From contig JASPKZ010007548.1 of the NCBI GenBank assembly GCA_030220185.1, positions 186,001 to 250,000 on the forward strand: 64,000 nt of DNA, in the 5' to 3' direction. Numbering within the stretch: position 1 is the first letter of the stretch; every line of letters starts with the position of its first letter. Origin of the DNA: Diploptera punctata (lineage: Eukaryota; Arthropoda; Insecta; Blattodea; Blaberidae). Below are positions 51,525-63,600 of this stretch, piece after piece. The notes under the pieces are model-generated. The model ran no database searches, had not been told where the DNA came from, and saw nothing but the letters and a program-made list of their open reading frames with translations. Made by a program: the position numbers and the translations under genes.

Positions 51525-51690
51525 TTTTAAAGAGAAAAATTAATGCTTGAACTGGGACTTCAACACTGGACCTCTTGTTTTCCGTATGAGGATGCTATTC
51601 ATTACACCATTCAAGCTAATGTAAGGGATAGCATCCTCGTATGAAGAACGAGAGGTCCAAAGTTCAAGTCCCGGTTCTTTTCTTTTCAAA
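51525..51690. mobile_element. SINE-D inverted pair
   Basis: The minus unit has GCTTGAATGGTGTAATG and CAGTTCAAGC, a seven-pair acceptor stem. The plus unit has GCATCCTCGTATGAAGAACG and GTTCAAGTCCCGGTTC. Outward tails TTTCTCTTTAAAAT / TTCTTTTCAAAATA. Confidence 0.55.
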
Positions 51691-51860
51691 ATAACATTGT
51701 CCAGTATTGGAAAGTGTTAAAATTTAAAATATTACACTAAAACATCTTGATAGTTTTATATCTTCATAATTGCATTATTTACAAAGAAACTGCACAACAT
51801 AACCACCACTAAGAGACAAAAAACCAAGTAATCCTATTGTGTAAAATGAAAAGTTTCTTT

Positions 51861-52204
51861 TTTTTTTCCAAGCGCACAGGCCTACAAGGCCCTTGACCTA
51901 CCAGCCGGCTGCTGGCCTCATGTCCACATGTGTTAATCACAGAAGTAGACAATCACAAACCAGTGTAGGGGTGATATGTTGTCAGCATATCAGGTCCCCC
52001 CAGCCATTATAGATGGTCTTCTCAACCTGGAGTTGCTATTTATTGAAGCTACCCAAATGCCTCATGATGCTGGGTGGACACCAGTCCCATAATGGCCGAA
52101 ATTCCATGAGAAAATTTCTTCACCCTTGGGGACTCAAACCAGCACGAGTCCCATAGCTCTGCACCAAGGCATCTTGCCTTAACCATTCGGCCACAGCGCG
52201 GGAC
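51861..52204 (-). mobile_element. SINE-B, complete copy
   Basis: Minus strand head GCGCTGTGGCCGAATGGTTA. Target duplication AAAATGAAAAGTTTCTTT at 51843-51860 and 52205-52222. Confidence 0.85.
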
Positions 52205-52345
52205 AAAATGAAAAGTTTCTTTCCTCAAATTTTGTCTCTATATTGTGCAGATAATGAAATTTTGGTAGTTGATAGATATCGCAGTTTAAAAAAATTCCCT
52301 GAAGGAATGAGATAAAATGGAAGAGAATAGAAAAATTTAGTGTAC

Positions 52346-52642
52346 CTCTGGAACTTGGGGTAAGATTCATAACTGCTGTACTAGGTCCTTCTCCAACATG
52401 AGTGATTGCAGTAATCCACCATTCATAGTTGCTTTTCTCACGGAGCTGGTTGGCTTCGTAGTGAGTGTGAGATGGAGATACTGTATGTCGAACTGGGTCT
52501 TTAGCTACACCGTGCCGCACTTCCCTCTCATAAACATTGTACTGTATCAATACACCATTTGCTTTGGATGGAGGAGCCCAACCTATTAGAGCTGAGCGAG
52601 GAGAACTCAATGCTACTCTGATAGCAGCAGGTGCTTCTGGGA
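52346..52642 (-). CDS. Dscam: Dscam-like exon, FNIII domain 4
   Basis: A 297-bp exon between a TTTTAG acceptor and a GT donor, with phase-1 introns on both sides. It encodes one complete fibronectin type III domain: the PEAPAAIRVA opening, then the B strand ALIGWAPP with its conserved Trp, the NGVLIQYNVYERE C strand, the YEWWITAITHVGEGPST F-G region with the domain's Tyr and Leu positions, and a short linker. In DSCAM proteins FN4 directly precedes the tenth Ig domain, which is the next exon here (50128-50397). It is an extracellular adhesion module. A SINE-B copy ends 124 bp downstream of the donor side in the next intron. No frameshift or stop. Confidence 0.88.
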
Positions 52643-52724
52643 CTAAAAGAAATTAATGTATAATTTTACATAAAGAACACAATACTATTTGTGGACAAAA
52701 CTCATGCAAGTAGAACTGTCATTA

Positions 52725-53715
52725 ATGAGTTGGTTATTTTGACTCACCTCATATTTCTTGATTTTTATGCAGACCAGGATTCATCACTTTGTGCAACATT
52801 GTTGATGCATTCCAAATGTTGTTTTGCAGTTGTCCATCCTGTAAGTTGATTTCTGCTCCCTCTGCTGGCTGACTCATGAACTTACAAATAATTTTTTTTT
52901 TTTTGTTTTTCTCTGGGAATTTCAAAATTCATGGTTTTCTTTTTATTCTTGCAGATGTAAATTTTCTCCCAGATTGTGAGTTCCTTACATTTTTGTAACT
53001 GTTTTAGCAATTTGGCCTTATTTCCTACAAATATTATACCCCAGCCGCTGGATCTCCGGCTCTGAAGTTTAGGTTATATGAGGGGTAAAGGGAGAACTTG
53101 CCCTCTACTGCCAATAAGGAAATGGTTGATGTGAGAGTGAACTTCTGTCACAATAATCAGTGCTCTTGATGCAGCTATAGCGTGCTAGTATGGTTTGAAA
53201 TTGCTGAGATGTTGTCAGCTGTATGTCTGCTGACTGCATATATAAAGCAGCCCCACCCACTGAATACCCATATCAGCAACACTGCTGTGAAAACACCAGG
53301 GCTGGAGAATCAGCGGCTGGACTATAAATGAAGTTGACTATTCAAGTCGTAAGGAAAACAAATAAGAAGAATTGAAACTAAGGCCAAATTACTAAAACAG
53401 TTACAAAAATGTAAGGAACTCACAATTTGGGAGAAAATTTACATCTGCAAGAATAAAAAGAAAACCATAAATTTTGAAATTCCCAGAGAAAAAGTAAAAA
53501 AAAATTGATTTGGGAGTTTGTTGATCAGCCAGCAGAGGGAGCAGAAATCAACTTACAGGATGGACAACTGCAAAACAACAGTTGGAATGCATGGTCAATG
53601 TTGTGCAAAAGCGAGGAAACCTGGTCTACATAAAAATCAAGAAATATGAGGGGAGTCAAAATAACCAACTCACAAATAATTAAAAGAAACCTTATGGTGT
53701 TATTTCCTACTATAT
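52725..53715. mobile_element. PLE inverted pair with a central insertion
   Basis: Left arm 52725-53030 and right arm 53340-53690 are inverted copies: GACTCACCTCATATTTCTTG against CAAGAAATATGAGGGGAGTC. Both carry PLE protein remnants (KECTIWEKIYICKNKKKTIN on plus). The tail CTTATGGTGTTATTTCCTAC ends the right side. A separate element lies in the middle (next entry). Confidence 0.65.
53036..53333. mobile_element. Element with CCAGCCGCTG ends and a TATA box
   Basis: Ends CAGCCGCTGGATCTCCGGCT and AATCAGCGGCTG complement each other. It contains CATATATAAAGCAGCCCCAC at about 53238. No ORF. It may be a MITE or a PLE 5' region; unresolved. Confidence 0.45.
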
Positions 53716-56655
53716 TAAAGAACTTACTATATTCTGATAATATTGTTAATATCTGTGAACAAAACACATGCAAATGCTATGATCTTGATAGTAAAAAAAA
53801 TGCTAACTATTTTTGATACTTTTCTTGATATTTGTGAACAAACACATGCATTTATTATAGTAGGCAAAAAAAAAAAAAGAATGTATTTTGATAATTTTGT
53901 TAATATGGACAAATCACATGCACATTGAAATTACTACTATGATCTTTATACAAGAAAAAATAAATTCAAGCTGTATTTTAATAATTTTGTTAATATGTAT
54001 GGACAAAATACATGCACATAGAACTAACTTCTACTGTACTTATAGCAGGTAAAAAATATTGCAATATGTATTTTGATAATTTTGTTAAATATATTGTTAT
54101 GATTTAATTAAAATTTAGTAATGGATATAATGGAAGTATTCAGCTTTCCTATGGGCTGAGAAATTCTTGTATGTTTTACAAAAACTTAAATGAAGGTATG
54201 TCAATATAAAGACTATAAAAATTACGGTATTTGAATAATCCCAAGATTATGTTAAATCATGAAGAATTTTTGGCAGTGATATGAAAAGGAATTAACAATT
54301 TATTACAAAACTGTAAAACATTTGTATTAGCTTTCATTGTAATTGATAGCTTATTCCTGGATAGTTACTATTTCAATTCATTTTCCAATAGTTTCTAATA
54401 TTTTTCTTACCATAAAATAAAACCTATTTCATTCACACAATACTTTGTTATATTTAAACTCAATCAATTTTTTTGATTATATACTTTTTTTTCATACATA
54501 ATAATGATCAATAATGTTTGCTAAAGGGTGAATTTGTGAGAACAGAAATACCAAAGAAATCTATTACTTTAATCTGCTGATTGTTTGTTGTTTCATTCAC
54601 TCAAATGTGCCATTAAGTACGAAGTAATATGTCTTTTTCCTCGTCATGTTTTCAATTATATTAACTTAAAATATAATTAACTGAAATTAATTTATTATTA
54701 AAGTTTACATTGTAAAAAGATACACAAGTTCTGACATTTATTTTAATACAAAACCTATTCCATATCTTCTCAATTACTACTATTTTCTAAAAATATTTTA
54801 AACTGAATCCTAATGGAATGCATTATTCATCTGTTCATATTTGGTTAAAGATTTTTTTTTCCACTTGTACATCAGGTCAAACATTTTTTGATAGTTAAAT
54901 ATGGGAAACACTTTTATTGTTGAGAAATGTATGTACAATATTATTATTAGTTGTTGAACAGGGAACTTCATTAGCAGAAGATGACCTTACTAGTTCAAAT
55001 GAGAATCACTGTCTGATCTTCTAGAAGTAGAAATAAGGTGTAAAGATTTTTTATAAATTTTCACTGTCTGTAAGAAATATCTATTTGAAATCTTAAATTT
55101 TCCATCAAGATATTTAGTTGTTAGAAGTTGTCTTTCAGCCATGTAAAATGAATGTGAATTTTTCTTAAAATACTTAGTTTTTCTTCCTTTTGAGAAATGA
55201 AATAAGTGTTGCAGGTAATCTTTTTTCTTCTGATATATGTTTTACATACAAATTAAAACAAATTATGTAGATTCTGTTTTGTATTTAAAATTATTTTCAA
55301 TTTCTTCTTCTTTTTAAAAATAATTTCTTCAGCATAAATTCCAATTTTATTTTTTTATTTTCGATTCAATGTTTTGTTTGAATACAAGTTACAATATAAT
55401 CATGGAATTGTAAGAGAATTTTCTGATATCGATATATAGCCTACACGTATTAATTTGTGTAGTCAATAAGAATGGGTGGGATTTAAATTTAATGTTTACA
55501 TTAGATGTAAAACTGTAAATTGAACAAACACTTGTTATGTACAAGGTGTACAACACAGCCTGTATGATAGACTTTGAGAAAATCAAAATGACCACTTTTA
55601 CATTACAATGAAATAAATTTGTATTTATTTTATTATTATTAAATTAATTAATTAATTGTAAGCATATTTTGATGAATATGATCTAAATTACTGTATGTAA
55701 TTTATGAAATACAATGATTCATTCTAATATCAATTTTGCAAAAAAAGCAGCATAATGTAGAATAACTCAAAATATTTCTGTGTGTGTTTTTTAATTATCT
55801 TCTATGTACTAGTATCTTAATTATATATGACATGTTTCTTATTCTGTTACATTGTTCAAATCAGTCATACAATCTTCAGTTGATGTGAGTTTAAATTTGA
55901 TGACTTGAATATATAGATCAGATTTTAATCAGAAAATATTATTCTCAACCCAATATTTGGTCATGTTTTGTTTATATTCTTTGCATCTCCTTTTATAGAA
56001 ATTATCTTCCCATATTCTCATTATTTTAATTTGATGTGGTCTCATTTCTATAATACATTTTGCTTCCTCCTTTACTGATTTTTGGTTTAATATTTTCCTG
56101 TTGTTTGATAGTCTACAGTTAATTATTTTAAATTTTATACTTTATAACCATATAAGAATAAATTGAATGGGCAATTTCAATTCTAAGGAAGGTTGAAATC
56201 TTGACACATATACTTATTATATCATAATACGCTATCTTTGAAGACACCAAGATATCATATGTTTTATGCATGTTAATAAAATCTACAGCATTATTATTAT
56301 TTCATAACTTATGTTATCTGTGAAGAATAACATATTTGTGCATTTGAGGTCAATTAAACTTCTAGAAAGAGAAATCTGGCATGGTGATTGTGGTATTACT
56401 TGTATAAAATTTATCTGTACATATTATCATTTACTGTTATTGTTAAGAATATTGATGCAAAAATCCTCATTAGGTTTATTATCAATTCAATTTTTTTCTG
56501 TTTCTCAAATTTGTAATAGACGTTAATTTCCATTGTAAATAGAAAGTGGATACCAATAGTTCTCATTTTAACATAAAGCTTCTGCTACTTATCGTCATTC
56601 CAAAGAAGTACGTGAGCTTCAGAGAAATTACATTTTTGTTGTGTATTTTTCTTAC
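53716..56655. other. AT-rich intron, nothing recognised
   Basis: About 2.9 kb with no recognisable element ends, RNA gene or exon. Diverged TTTTGATAATTTTGTTAATAT-like motifs repeat loosely between 53730 and 54090, each followed by an ACA(C/T)GCA stretch. Confidence 0.5.
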
Positions 56656-56856
56656 CATCCTCTGCAGTGAGGCAGCTGATGATTCACTCCAAGGTCCGAT
56701 ACCAATGCTCGTCTTTGCAGCAACTCGAATGGTGTAGTTGCAATATTTTTCCAAATCCTCAAGAATGGTTGATAATTTATTAAACTTCCAAAGTTGCAGT
56801 GTCATCTTCTGGGGACTTCATACCTTCAACAAAGTTATAAAACAGTGTAAACCTAC
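56656..56856 (-). CDS. Dscam: Dscam-like exon, second half of FNIII domain 3 (carries two frameshifts)
   Basis: The most 5' exon visible of this minus-strand gene. It lies between an AG acceptor (56857-56858) and a GT donor (56654-56655); 201 bp fits the 2+3n+1 phase of the following exons. The codons at the end of the exon, joined to the next exon, read TAEDV-PEAP, the usual FN3-FN4 hinge. The middle, in another frame, reads LEDLEKYCNYTIRVAA and GIGPWSES, the typical F-G strands of a Dscam FNIII domain. The start reads FYNFVEGMKSPEDDTATLE in the first frame and then meets two TAA codons at 56777-56782. So one indel near 56780 and a second near 56670 cancel out. This is either a damaged exon or two assembly errors; splice sites look normal. 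No further upstream exon was found before the right edge. Confidence 0.7.
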
Positions 56857-57875
56857 CTAGAGAATTTCAATTTGTCTTTGTTTTTCAATATTCTTAATGT
56901 GACAATGTTATTTTTAATTGTAATCCAGTAAAATATTTGTATGTGGTATTAGAAATTTACAGTATGACCTCAATTTTTTTAGAAAAATGTATTGGTAATC
57001 AGTTATAACTAAATAAAGAAAGAGATATATTATTTAATCAGGGATCTAAAATTTTTATAGCTATATTTTTTGAATTTGAATATCACATTCAAAATATAAA
57101 TCTATAAAAGGTACTGCTTGTTTGTATTACATAATGATCATTATGGGAGAACTTGTAATAATTGTTTTTCTTCTTCTCTCTTCTCTTCTAAGTCAATTGT
57201 TTTGTTCCTTGTTCCTCGCTGACATAAATGAGAAGACATGTCACAGCATCAGAATTTAGACTTTGAAGCTAGTTTTAAAACGACTAAAATGTTGCACATT
57301 TAAGAAAACAAATTTATTTAAAACCATCCATCTGAAGCACACTTGAAGAAAATCTATCTTCTGCAGTTTTCTTGAAGTTTGAAGATTTCCTTCTTCTTTA
57401 TTATTTAATCAATGTACGTAGGCCAATAATTGTTGATTTGATCTTTACATAATTTCACATTCTAATGCTGAAATTTATTTTGTAAACAGTGTAACTTAAA
57501 TTTTACAAACTTTAAGAGATTACATTTACATTTGACAGTTGAAGCGATGTTAAACAAAGTTTACAGCAGGTTCAGTCATTCTCTACAAAAAACTCGTCAA
57601 ATACTCATCTGGTTAACTTTGATTCTGCATTTGATGTGTCTGATGTTGATGGAAGATCTTCCTGTATATCAATACAGCAGCATAATCCCCCTCAATATTT
57701 CTTTGTATATACAGCATGTCTATTAATGTACAAATATTTTGTTTGCATGAACACTGATCATATGCATTCTTTTTTTAAATGCTGATGATAAAAACAATGT
57801 CTTACATGATAACATCCTCCAAGTTCACGATGGTAAGATAACCATTGTCTGCTGCACTGATCTGCCATGCACAAG
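56857..57875. other. AT-rich intron, nothing recognised
   Basis: No supported feature; a 64-codon plus ORF at 57532 has no recognisable domain. Confidence 0.4.
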
Positions 57876-58016
57876 TTAAACATGTAACCAGTAGTCTAAT
57901 TCATCTTGAGTGGATAGTGGACGTGATGGTTTCCTTTGGATAGCATAAATTATTCTTTGCTCTATCGGTAACAATCTATTCAAACTGGACCTGTATGTTG
58001 AGTAGGATGTAGACAT
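57876..58016 (-). CDS. 46-codon ORF of unknown status
   Basis: Minus-strand ATG at 58016 to TAA at 57876. It begins MSTSYSTYRSSLNRLLPIEQ and ends DELDYWLHV. The composition looks more protein-like than neighbouring random frames, but there is no known domain and no homologue in the window. It could be a small gene, an exon remnant or chance. Confidence 0.15.
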   Translation of the reverse strand: MSTSYSTYRSSLNRLLPIEQRIIYAIQRKPSRPLSTQDELDYWLHV

Positions 58017-58597
58017 GTTTGTGGTTAGAATAATTTATTTATATTTGGTTCCCTGCTTTAAACACATTAATTCTCTAAAATTTTACAATAGATTTTGAAG
58101 GAGTTTCTGTATTTTTATTATTTACAATTTTATCTTTTAACTTATAATTCCTACATAAATAACACCAAATGCACATCAGCCAGTATTTTTACATCAATAA
58201 AAATGGAAATTATGCAGTCATCACAAAATCTTCTCTCTTTCTCTTCACCTTCAAAGTTGATGAGTAGACAGACCTTTATCATTCTGAAATTCAAATGATA
58301 TGCCATTAACTCTTGTTTTAAATAGAGAATGAATGTGTTTTTATTTGCGTTAATATTAATTTGTATCCATTATTTTTATGTTTCTTCTCTTGAAATTTAA
58401 AAAATAGCTTTTTTCACTTGGGTCATACTTTATACTGATGTGTTTTGCTTATAATGGCAAACAAACGAGCTTAACTTCCCTTATAAAGTTATGCAGGTAT
58501 CATAAAAGCATTATTTTTTGGATGATATCCATAGATAGCTCTAACCATTGAGATATTGAGAATAAATAATTACTGTCCACAAAACTTCATGTTAATA

Positions 58598-59782
58598 CAC
58601 TATCTACCAAAAAGTAATTGGGCACTTTGTTTTGTCCTCTAGAACCTCGTGGTGCCACCTCTGGCTGCCGCTACTCTGTTAGGCATGCTCTCCACTAGTT
58701 TGTGTAAAGTATCCACTGGAATGCGTCACCATTCCTCTTGCAATAGGACATTCAGTGGGACAATGGAAGTTGGCCACATTTTTTGAGACCTCACTTGCTG
58801 GTCCAATTCATCCCAAAGGTGCTCAATGGGATTGAGATCAGGACTCTGAGCGGGCCAGTCCAACCGGTGAACATTATTTTCTGCATATCACCACTTAGTA
58901 TCTGCTGAAACATGCCACCTAGCATTGTCATCCTGGAAGTAACAACGTTCCATTCCGTAAAACCGTCACAGTGTTGGGAGCGTTTCATTATCCAGAATTG
59001 TACAGCATGCCACAGAGTTTATTTTACCACAAACAACCACCATTGGTCCTACATCGTAGTATGAGAAACACCCCCACACCATCACTCCACCACCACCACC
59101 ACCACCAAATTTCCTGGTAGGCACTATACACTCTGGCAGAAGTCTTTCCCCTGATAGGCACGACTCCCAAGCACGTCCATCAGATCGAAATAATGTGAAT
59201 CTCGACTCGTCACTCCATAGAACTGATTTCTATTGCTCCAGGATCCAGTTACGATGGTCCAAACACTACTTGAGTCTCTAAGCCTTATTTGTCTTCGTGA
59301 CATGCAGCTTATGTGCTGTTGCTCTTCCGTGGTATCTGAGTTGATGAGACTCTGTTCCTAAATTCCAATAGAAACAGCCACGTTTGTTGCTGCTTGAAAC
59401 TCCTGTCTGATGGTAGCCATTGGTTGTGTTGTGTTCTTTATCATCTCACGTTTGAGGGTTCTGCAATCTATGTTGGTCAGAATTTTCAGTTGCCCTGAAC
59501 GCTGTTCATTGTCACAATGTCCATCGACCTCCCACTTATGTAGGATGAATGTGACTGTTGATTTGGGCCTATTTAACTTAGCGGTTATTGCCCTGCTAGA
59601 GAGTCCACTGAGGTGGCAGCCCACAATTATGCCTCTATGAAAGTACGATAGCTCTGCACCAAGTGTCATCTCGTTCTCAACTGGTACTCTGACTCACTAC
59701 ATCATACACCAACCACAGCACTCAAACAACATACTAAAGTAACCAAACTCATGGGTGCCCAATTACTTTTTAGTATATAGTG
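58598..59782 (-). mobile_element. Degenerate Tc1-like transposon
   Basis: TA flanks (58596-58597, 59783-59784) and ends CACTATCTACCAAAAAGTAA / CACTATATACTAAAAAGTAA, both followed by TTGGGCAC. Confidence 0.85.
58640..59669 (-). pseudogene. Tc1-like transposase, broken
   Basis: The N-terminal HTH is open for 103 codons (ELSYFHRGIIVGCHLSGLSS, NRPKSTVTFILHKWEVDGHC). Further on, in several frames: LWSDESRFTLFRSDGRAWES, GGVMVWGCFSYYDVGP, DDNARWH and SPDLNPIEHLWDELDQQV. All three catalytic acidic residues are visible but stops and frameshifts separate them. A different lineage from the intact copy at 29447-30466. Confidence 0.85.
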
Positions 59783-59784
59783 TA

Positions 59785-61039
59785 TAAGCAATATGCCTAA
59801 TGATTTTTTATATTTAATATCCCCAAATTAACATTTTGTATGTTAAATTCAAGATAAAGATGTGTTATAATAAATGTATAAATCTCTTTGAAATCAAAAT
59901 GTAGGTTTGCAGGTTACTAAGAAATTCTTCAATCACCAAAATGACAAATTTACTTTCAATGTAGTTAGATGATGAATGCTTGAGATCTTCATTTTCAAGA
60001 TGTTACTCTATTTTCTTTTATTTTAACAGGTTTTAAATGTATAGAACATCCTCTTGTGCCCAATATTAAGTTTTAATTTTCTTCCTCCATCATCTCTATC
60101 CTACCAGTCACCATCCTGCAGTCTCTTTAATACAAAAATATTGGTAATACGAGATCATATTTTGAACCATTTTAAATTATACTCCCATAATAACAACTGC
60201 ATACAAACTAAAGTTTATAAAACAGTATTGTGCAGCCAGTCCAACATGTATTTACAGAAGTTACATTGTGTTATAGTTGATGATGAACTAATAATGAAAA
60301 TCTCAATTCAACAGAAGTTTTCATCCAGTTGCTGTGATTGTATAAGGTGCTGTTATGCTTCTCTTGCTAAATTTGAAGTAGATTAATTATAGTTTGTCGT
60401 ACATTTAATATTCATATCTCACTATACTACAATATTTAGAATAGATGTGATAATCAGAAGTTTAACTTTTTTTGGCAGATTTTCATGTTTAAATTAAAAA
60501 TTATTCTCTTTAATACAATATTCTGAATGTTTATAAGTTAATCATCTTCTGCAACAATAACACAACTGTCCAATTTGAACCTCAGCTTCCGTAGAACACA
60601 CTTCCAGGCAATCAACCACCCATCATTTTTTAATGTTCAACTTCAATTAACATTTTTAATGCTCCAAGACATGTAAAAGGTCAATACATTCCAAATACAA
60701 ATCTGTAAGCAATTTGCCTTTCTTTTTTTTTAGATCCAGGTTGCCAGCAATAGATCCAACCAACTTTTTTTTATTCCTTCAGGCTTCTTAGGAATCTTTT
60801 ACAGGATACGATAGACAACTCCATGTCCAACCACCCAGCATTTCTGATAGGATGATGTTTGTTCTTTAGGGCTTTCCTCCCTTAGCTGACAAGTCCCAAA
60901 TGCAGTGTTTGGAAATTGCTTATTGCCCATACATATCTTAGCTGTTTTCAGGAATCACGACAAGGATATACAGTATTGGACTTGGTAGGATAAGTGGTTT
61001 TTCTGAAGCTTCGTTCAACTATCATCAGGTTATTATGTT
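59785..61039. other. Intron, nothing recognised
   Basis: No supported feature. The 110-codon plus ORF at 60054-60386 has no recognisable domain. Confidence 0.4.
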
Positions 61040-61200
61040 AGTACCATTTATTAATATTTAATTTTAGGAAGTGATATTTTGAGGTGATTTTAATTAAATT
61101 ATTTTCAGTCTGATAATCTTACCTTAATATTAATGTTGATTTGTTCTTGCACATGTTTCAAAACAATTTTGTTTTATCGTCAGCTTGTCCAGACCATTTA
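61040..61200 (-). mobile_element. PLE-like 3' end, minus orientation
   Basis: AGGAAGTGATATTTTGAGGT at the left (tail), TCTTACCTTAATATTAATGT, and a minus hammerhead-like motif: CUGACGA (61177-61183), stem II AAAACA/UGUUUU, GAAA, CAUGUG. The last base of the NUH position is G, which should weaken cleavage. Confidence 0.55.
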
Positions 61201-62044
61201 TTAATTAAATATATAACACCGTTCCAATATACACTTAATATCTATAGCCTAAAAAGACTTTCAGTTTCTTCTGATGACTAGAATTTCAGTTAATACAGGT
61301 AATTTTTTATTCAGAGAAAGTCATAGAACACGCAGCACTGACAATTTCTTAGCGTTTTGTATTATCATTAAATTCAAACATAATGTATTAACATGTCTTG
61401 AAGTTCATCACAACAAAAATATATTTTGTATCCTGAAAGCAAAATATGACAATTTTCTGCTTAACACCATTCAAATTTGTTAAATCATTTTATCTTCTGC
61501 ATACGTATGTTATGATATGTAATGTTTCTTCCAGATCATTCTTTTGGATTAAAGTTTGTTCTAAATTTTTAGGTACAAAAAAATTATTTCTGGTGGTTGT
61601 TATCCATTCCTTTTATCTTTAATTAAGGTATCTGATTAAAATAGAAACTGTTCAATTTTCTTCTTTTTAAATAATAGTGAAACATGCATAATGTACAAAT
61701 TAGTGAAGACTAACTATTTCTCTCTTCTTTCTAACAGTACAACTGCTTCTGTGATATTCTCTCTACCTTTTGGTAGGATTTCTGCTCATCACCTGTTAGG
61801 AACTAATTTTCTGGCTAGAGATTCTTATGGGTTTCTCCCTCAACTGTAATATAATTTTTGTTTTATTTCGCACCACATTTACCATTTTCATAATCACAAA
61901 ATACATTTTTTTTTCTAATTTGCTAATTAAAGTTAAATTGTGGTTTCAGAGCTCTCAATGATTTTTAAAAATGCATACATTATCATACTGAAATGAAAAT
62001 AAAAATTATTAGGGCAATAGTTTCCAGTATTTAAATAATTCCTT
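61201..62044. other. AT-rich intron, nothing recognised
   Basis: No supported feature. Confidence 0.4.
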
Positions 62045-62335
62045 GATTTACTGGGCTACAAGCCAGAGGGTCGAGGGTTCAAGTCCCATTGGGGTCAGGA
62101 TTTTTAAACTGACCCAAACCCTCTGGCGGCACTATGACCCTGGGGCCGACTCAGCCTCTAACAGAAATGAGTACCAGATGCTTGTTCTGGGGGTAAAGGC
62201 GGCCGTCACGCAGGGCTGACATAAAGTGCCGATTGTCTAGAAAAAGTGGGAGCCTTAACCTCCTACTAGCCCAAGGGCCTCCGGGCCTGTTGTGGGAACA
62301 CTTTACTTTACTTTACTTTACTTTACTTATTAGCT
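62045..62335 (+). mobile_element. SINE-C with (CTTTA)n tail
   Basis: Head GCTACAAGCCAGAGGGTCGA and GGGTTCAAGTCCCATT, body GAAATGAGTACCAGATGCTT and GTGGGAGCCTTAACCTCCTA, tail CTTTACTTTACTTTACTTTA at 62302-62328. The best SINE-C copy; the 5' end of the head is missing. Confidence 0.75.
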
Positions 62336-62474
62336 AACTTTTGATAATTAGAAGTGGTTTTTTATTTTTACACTTCAACTTGTTATTCATTAATAATTCC
62401 AAACAGATATGAAATAGATTACTTCTTCATTTAATTTTTAAAGGTAATTTTTCTATTAAACACCTATATATTTA

Positions 62475-62928
62475 ACTTTCACAGGGAAAAAACACTACGA
62501 GGTTTAATTTAAGGATTAAATTAATGTTTTTATTACCTCACCTCATATCCTTTTTCTTCTAGACTGCAGTTATGGAGCTTATCTCCATCATCAGTAGCCT
62601 CTGGTCAACCGGTGTTATGTCGTTTCTTGGCGGTTTTCTTCTTCCTTCTATCAGTGGACCGATGAACCTCTAGATCAGGTCAACATTTGCGGGAGTTTCA
62701 AAATTCATGAGTTTATTTTTCTTGTTTTTTTGGCCAATTTCGAAACTCCTGCAAATTTTGACCTGATCCAGAGGTTCATCGGTCCACCGATAGAAGGAAG
62801 AAGAAAACCGCCAAGAAACGACATAACAACGATCGACCAGAGGCTACTGATGATGGAGATAAGCTCCGAAACTGCAGTCTAGAAGAAAAAGGATATGAGG
62901 TGAGGTAATAAAAACATTAATTTAATTC
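62475..62928. mobile_element. PLE inverted pair
   Basis: Arms meet at about 62735. Long flanking direct repeat TTAAACACCTATAT(A/G)TTTA at 62456-62474 and 62929-62947, of which about 12 bp would be the target duplication. The left end carries a minus tail ACTACGAGGTTTAATT. Same subfamily as 35117-35771. Confidence 0.75.
62842..62886 (+). ncRNA. Hammerhead-like ribozyme
   Basis: CTGATGA 62847-62853, stem II GGAG/CUCC, GAAA 62868-62871, C[UGCA]G, GUC 62877-62879, stem I CUA/UAG. The left arm (core 62588-62594 on minus) has ATAA instead of GAAA. Confidence 0.65.
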
Positions 62929-63214
62929 TTAAACACCTATATGTTTATTCTTTGAGCACTGCATACCTTATTATTAATTGAAAATAATAACTATCTGTAC
63001 TATTTTTTTATTTTATGCATTTCAAAATACCAGATCAAAATTGGATCCTTGTCTCTCTGTGAAATTGTAAAGGAAAAAATAATTATGTGAATTAAAATCA
63101 GCTTTTTCACTAAAAGCAAGATACATTGGCAATATAGGTATCTGAATGTCTGTTAAGATTTTCATAGCACTTTTTCTAATTTTTTTGCTGATGGTTAATT
63201 AACAATTGAAGCAT

Positions 63215-63600
63215 GAATTAATGAGTCATTTTTTATATATCTTACCTCACACTTTATGTTTTCTTGAACACAAGAACTGGAAGTTTTCAAGAGGAAACAA
63301 CTCTCCCATTTTCAACCGACATTATGACTACCGGATTTTCATTCGAATCTCCATCTATAACATTGTCATCTGGTGTTGATTTGATGAACTTCGAGATCAG
63401 GTTCTGTTCATCAGGAATTTTGAAATTCATGAATTTAAATTTGTTCTTCTGAATATGAAAATGGGAGGGATGTTTCCTCTTGAAAACTGCAGTTTCCGTG
63501 TTTAAGAAAACAAACTATGAGGTAAGGTATATAAAAAAGTGACTCAGTCATTCATGAAATAAGAACATCATAATGTTATTTCCCATATTTAACTTATGCA
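63215..63600. mobile_element. PLE inverted pair with protein remnant, no ribozyme core
   Basis: Left TCTTACCTCACACTTTATG and right AACTATGAGGTAAGGTATAT; tail ACATCATAATGTTATTTCCC. On minus the left arm encodes FKFMNFKIPDEQNLISKFIK. Relatives at 18575 and 47770 also lack CUGANGA. Confidence 0.6.

Noticed and set aside
60054..60386. 110-codon plus ORF
   Set aside because: No domain, low-complexity beginning, no splice context and no homology to any part of the window.
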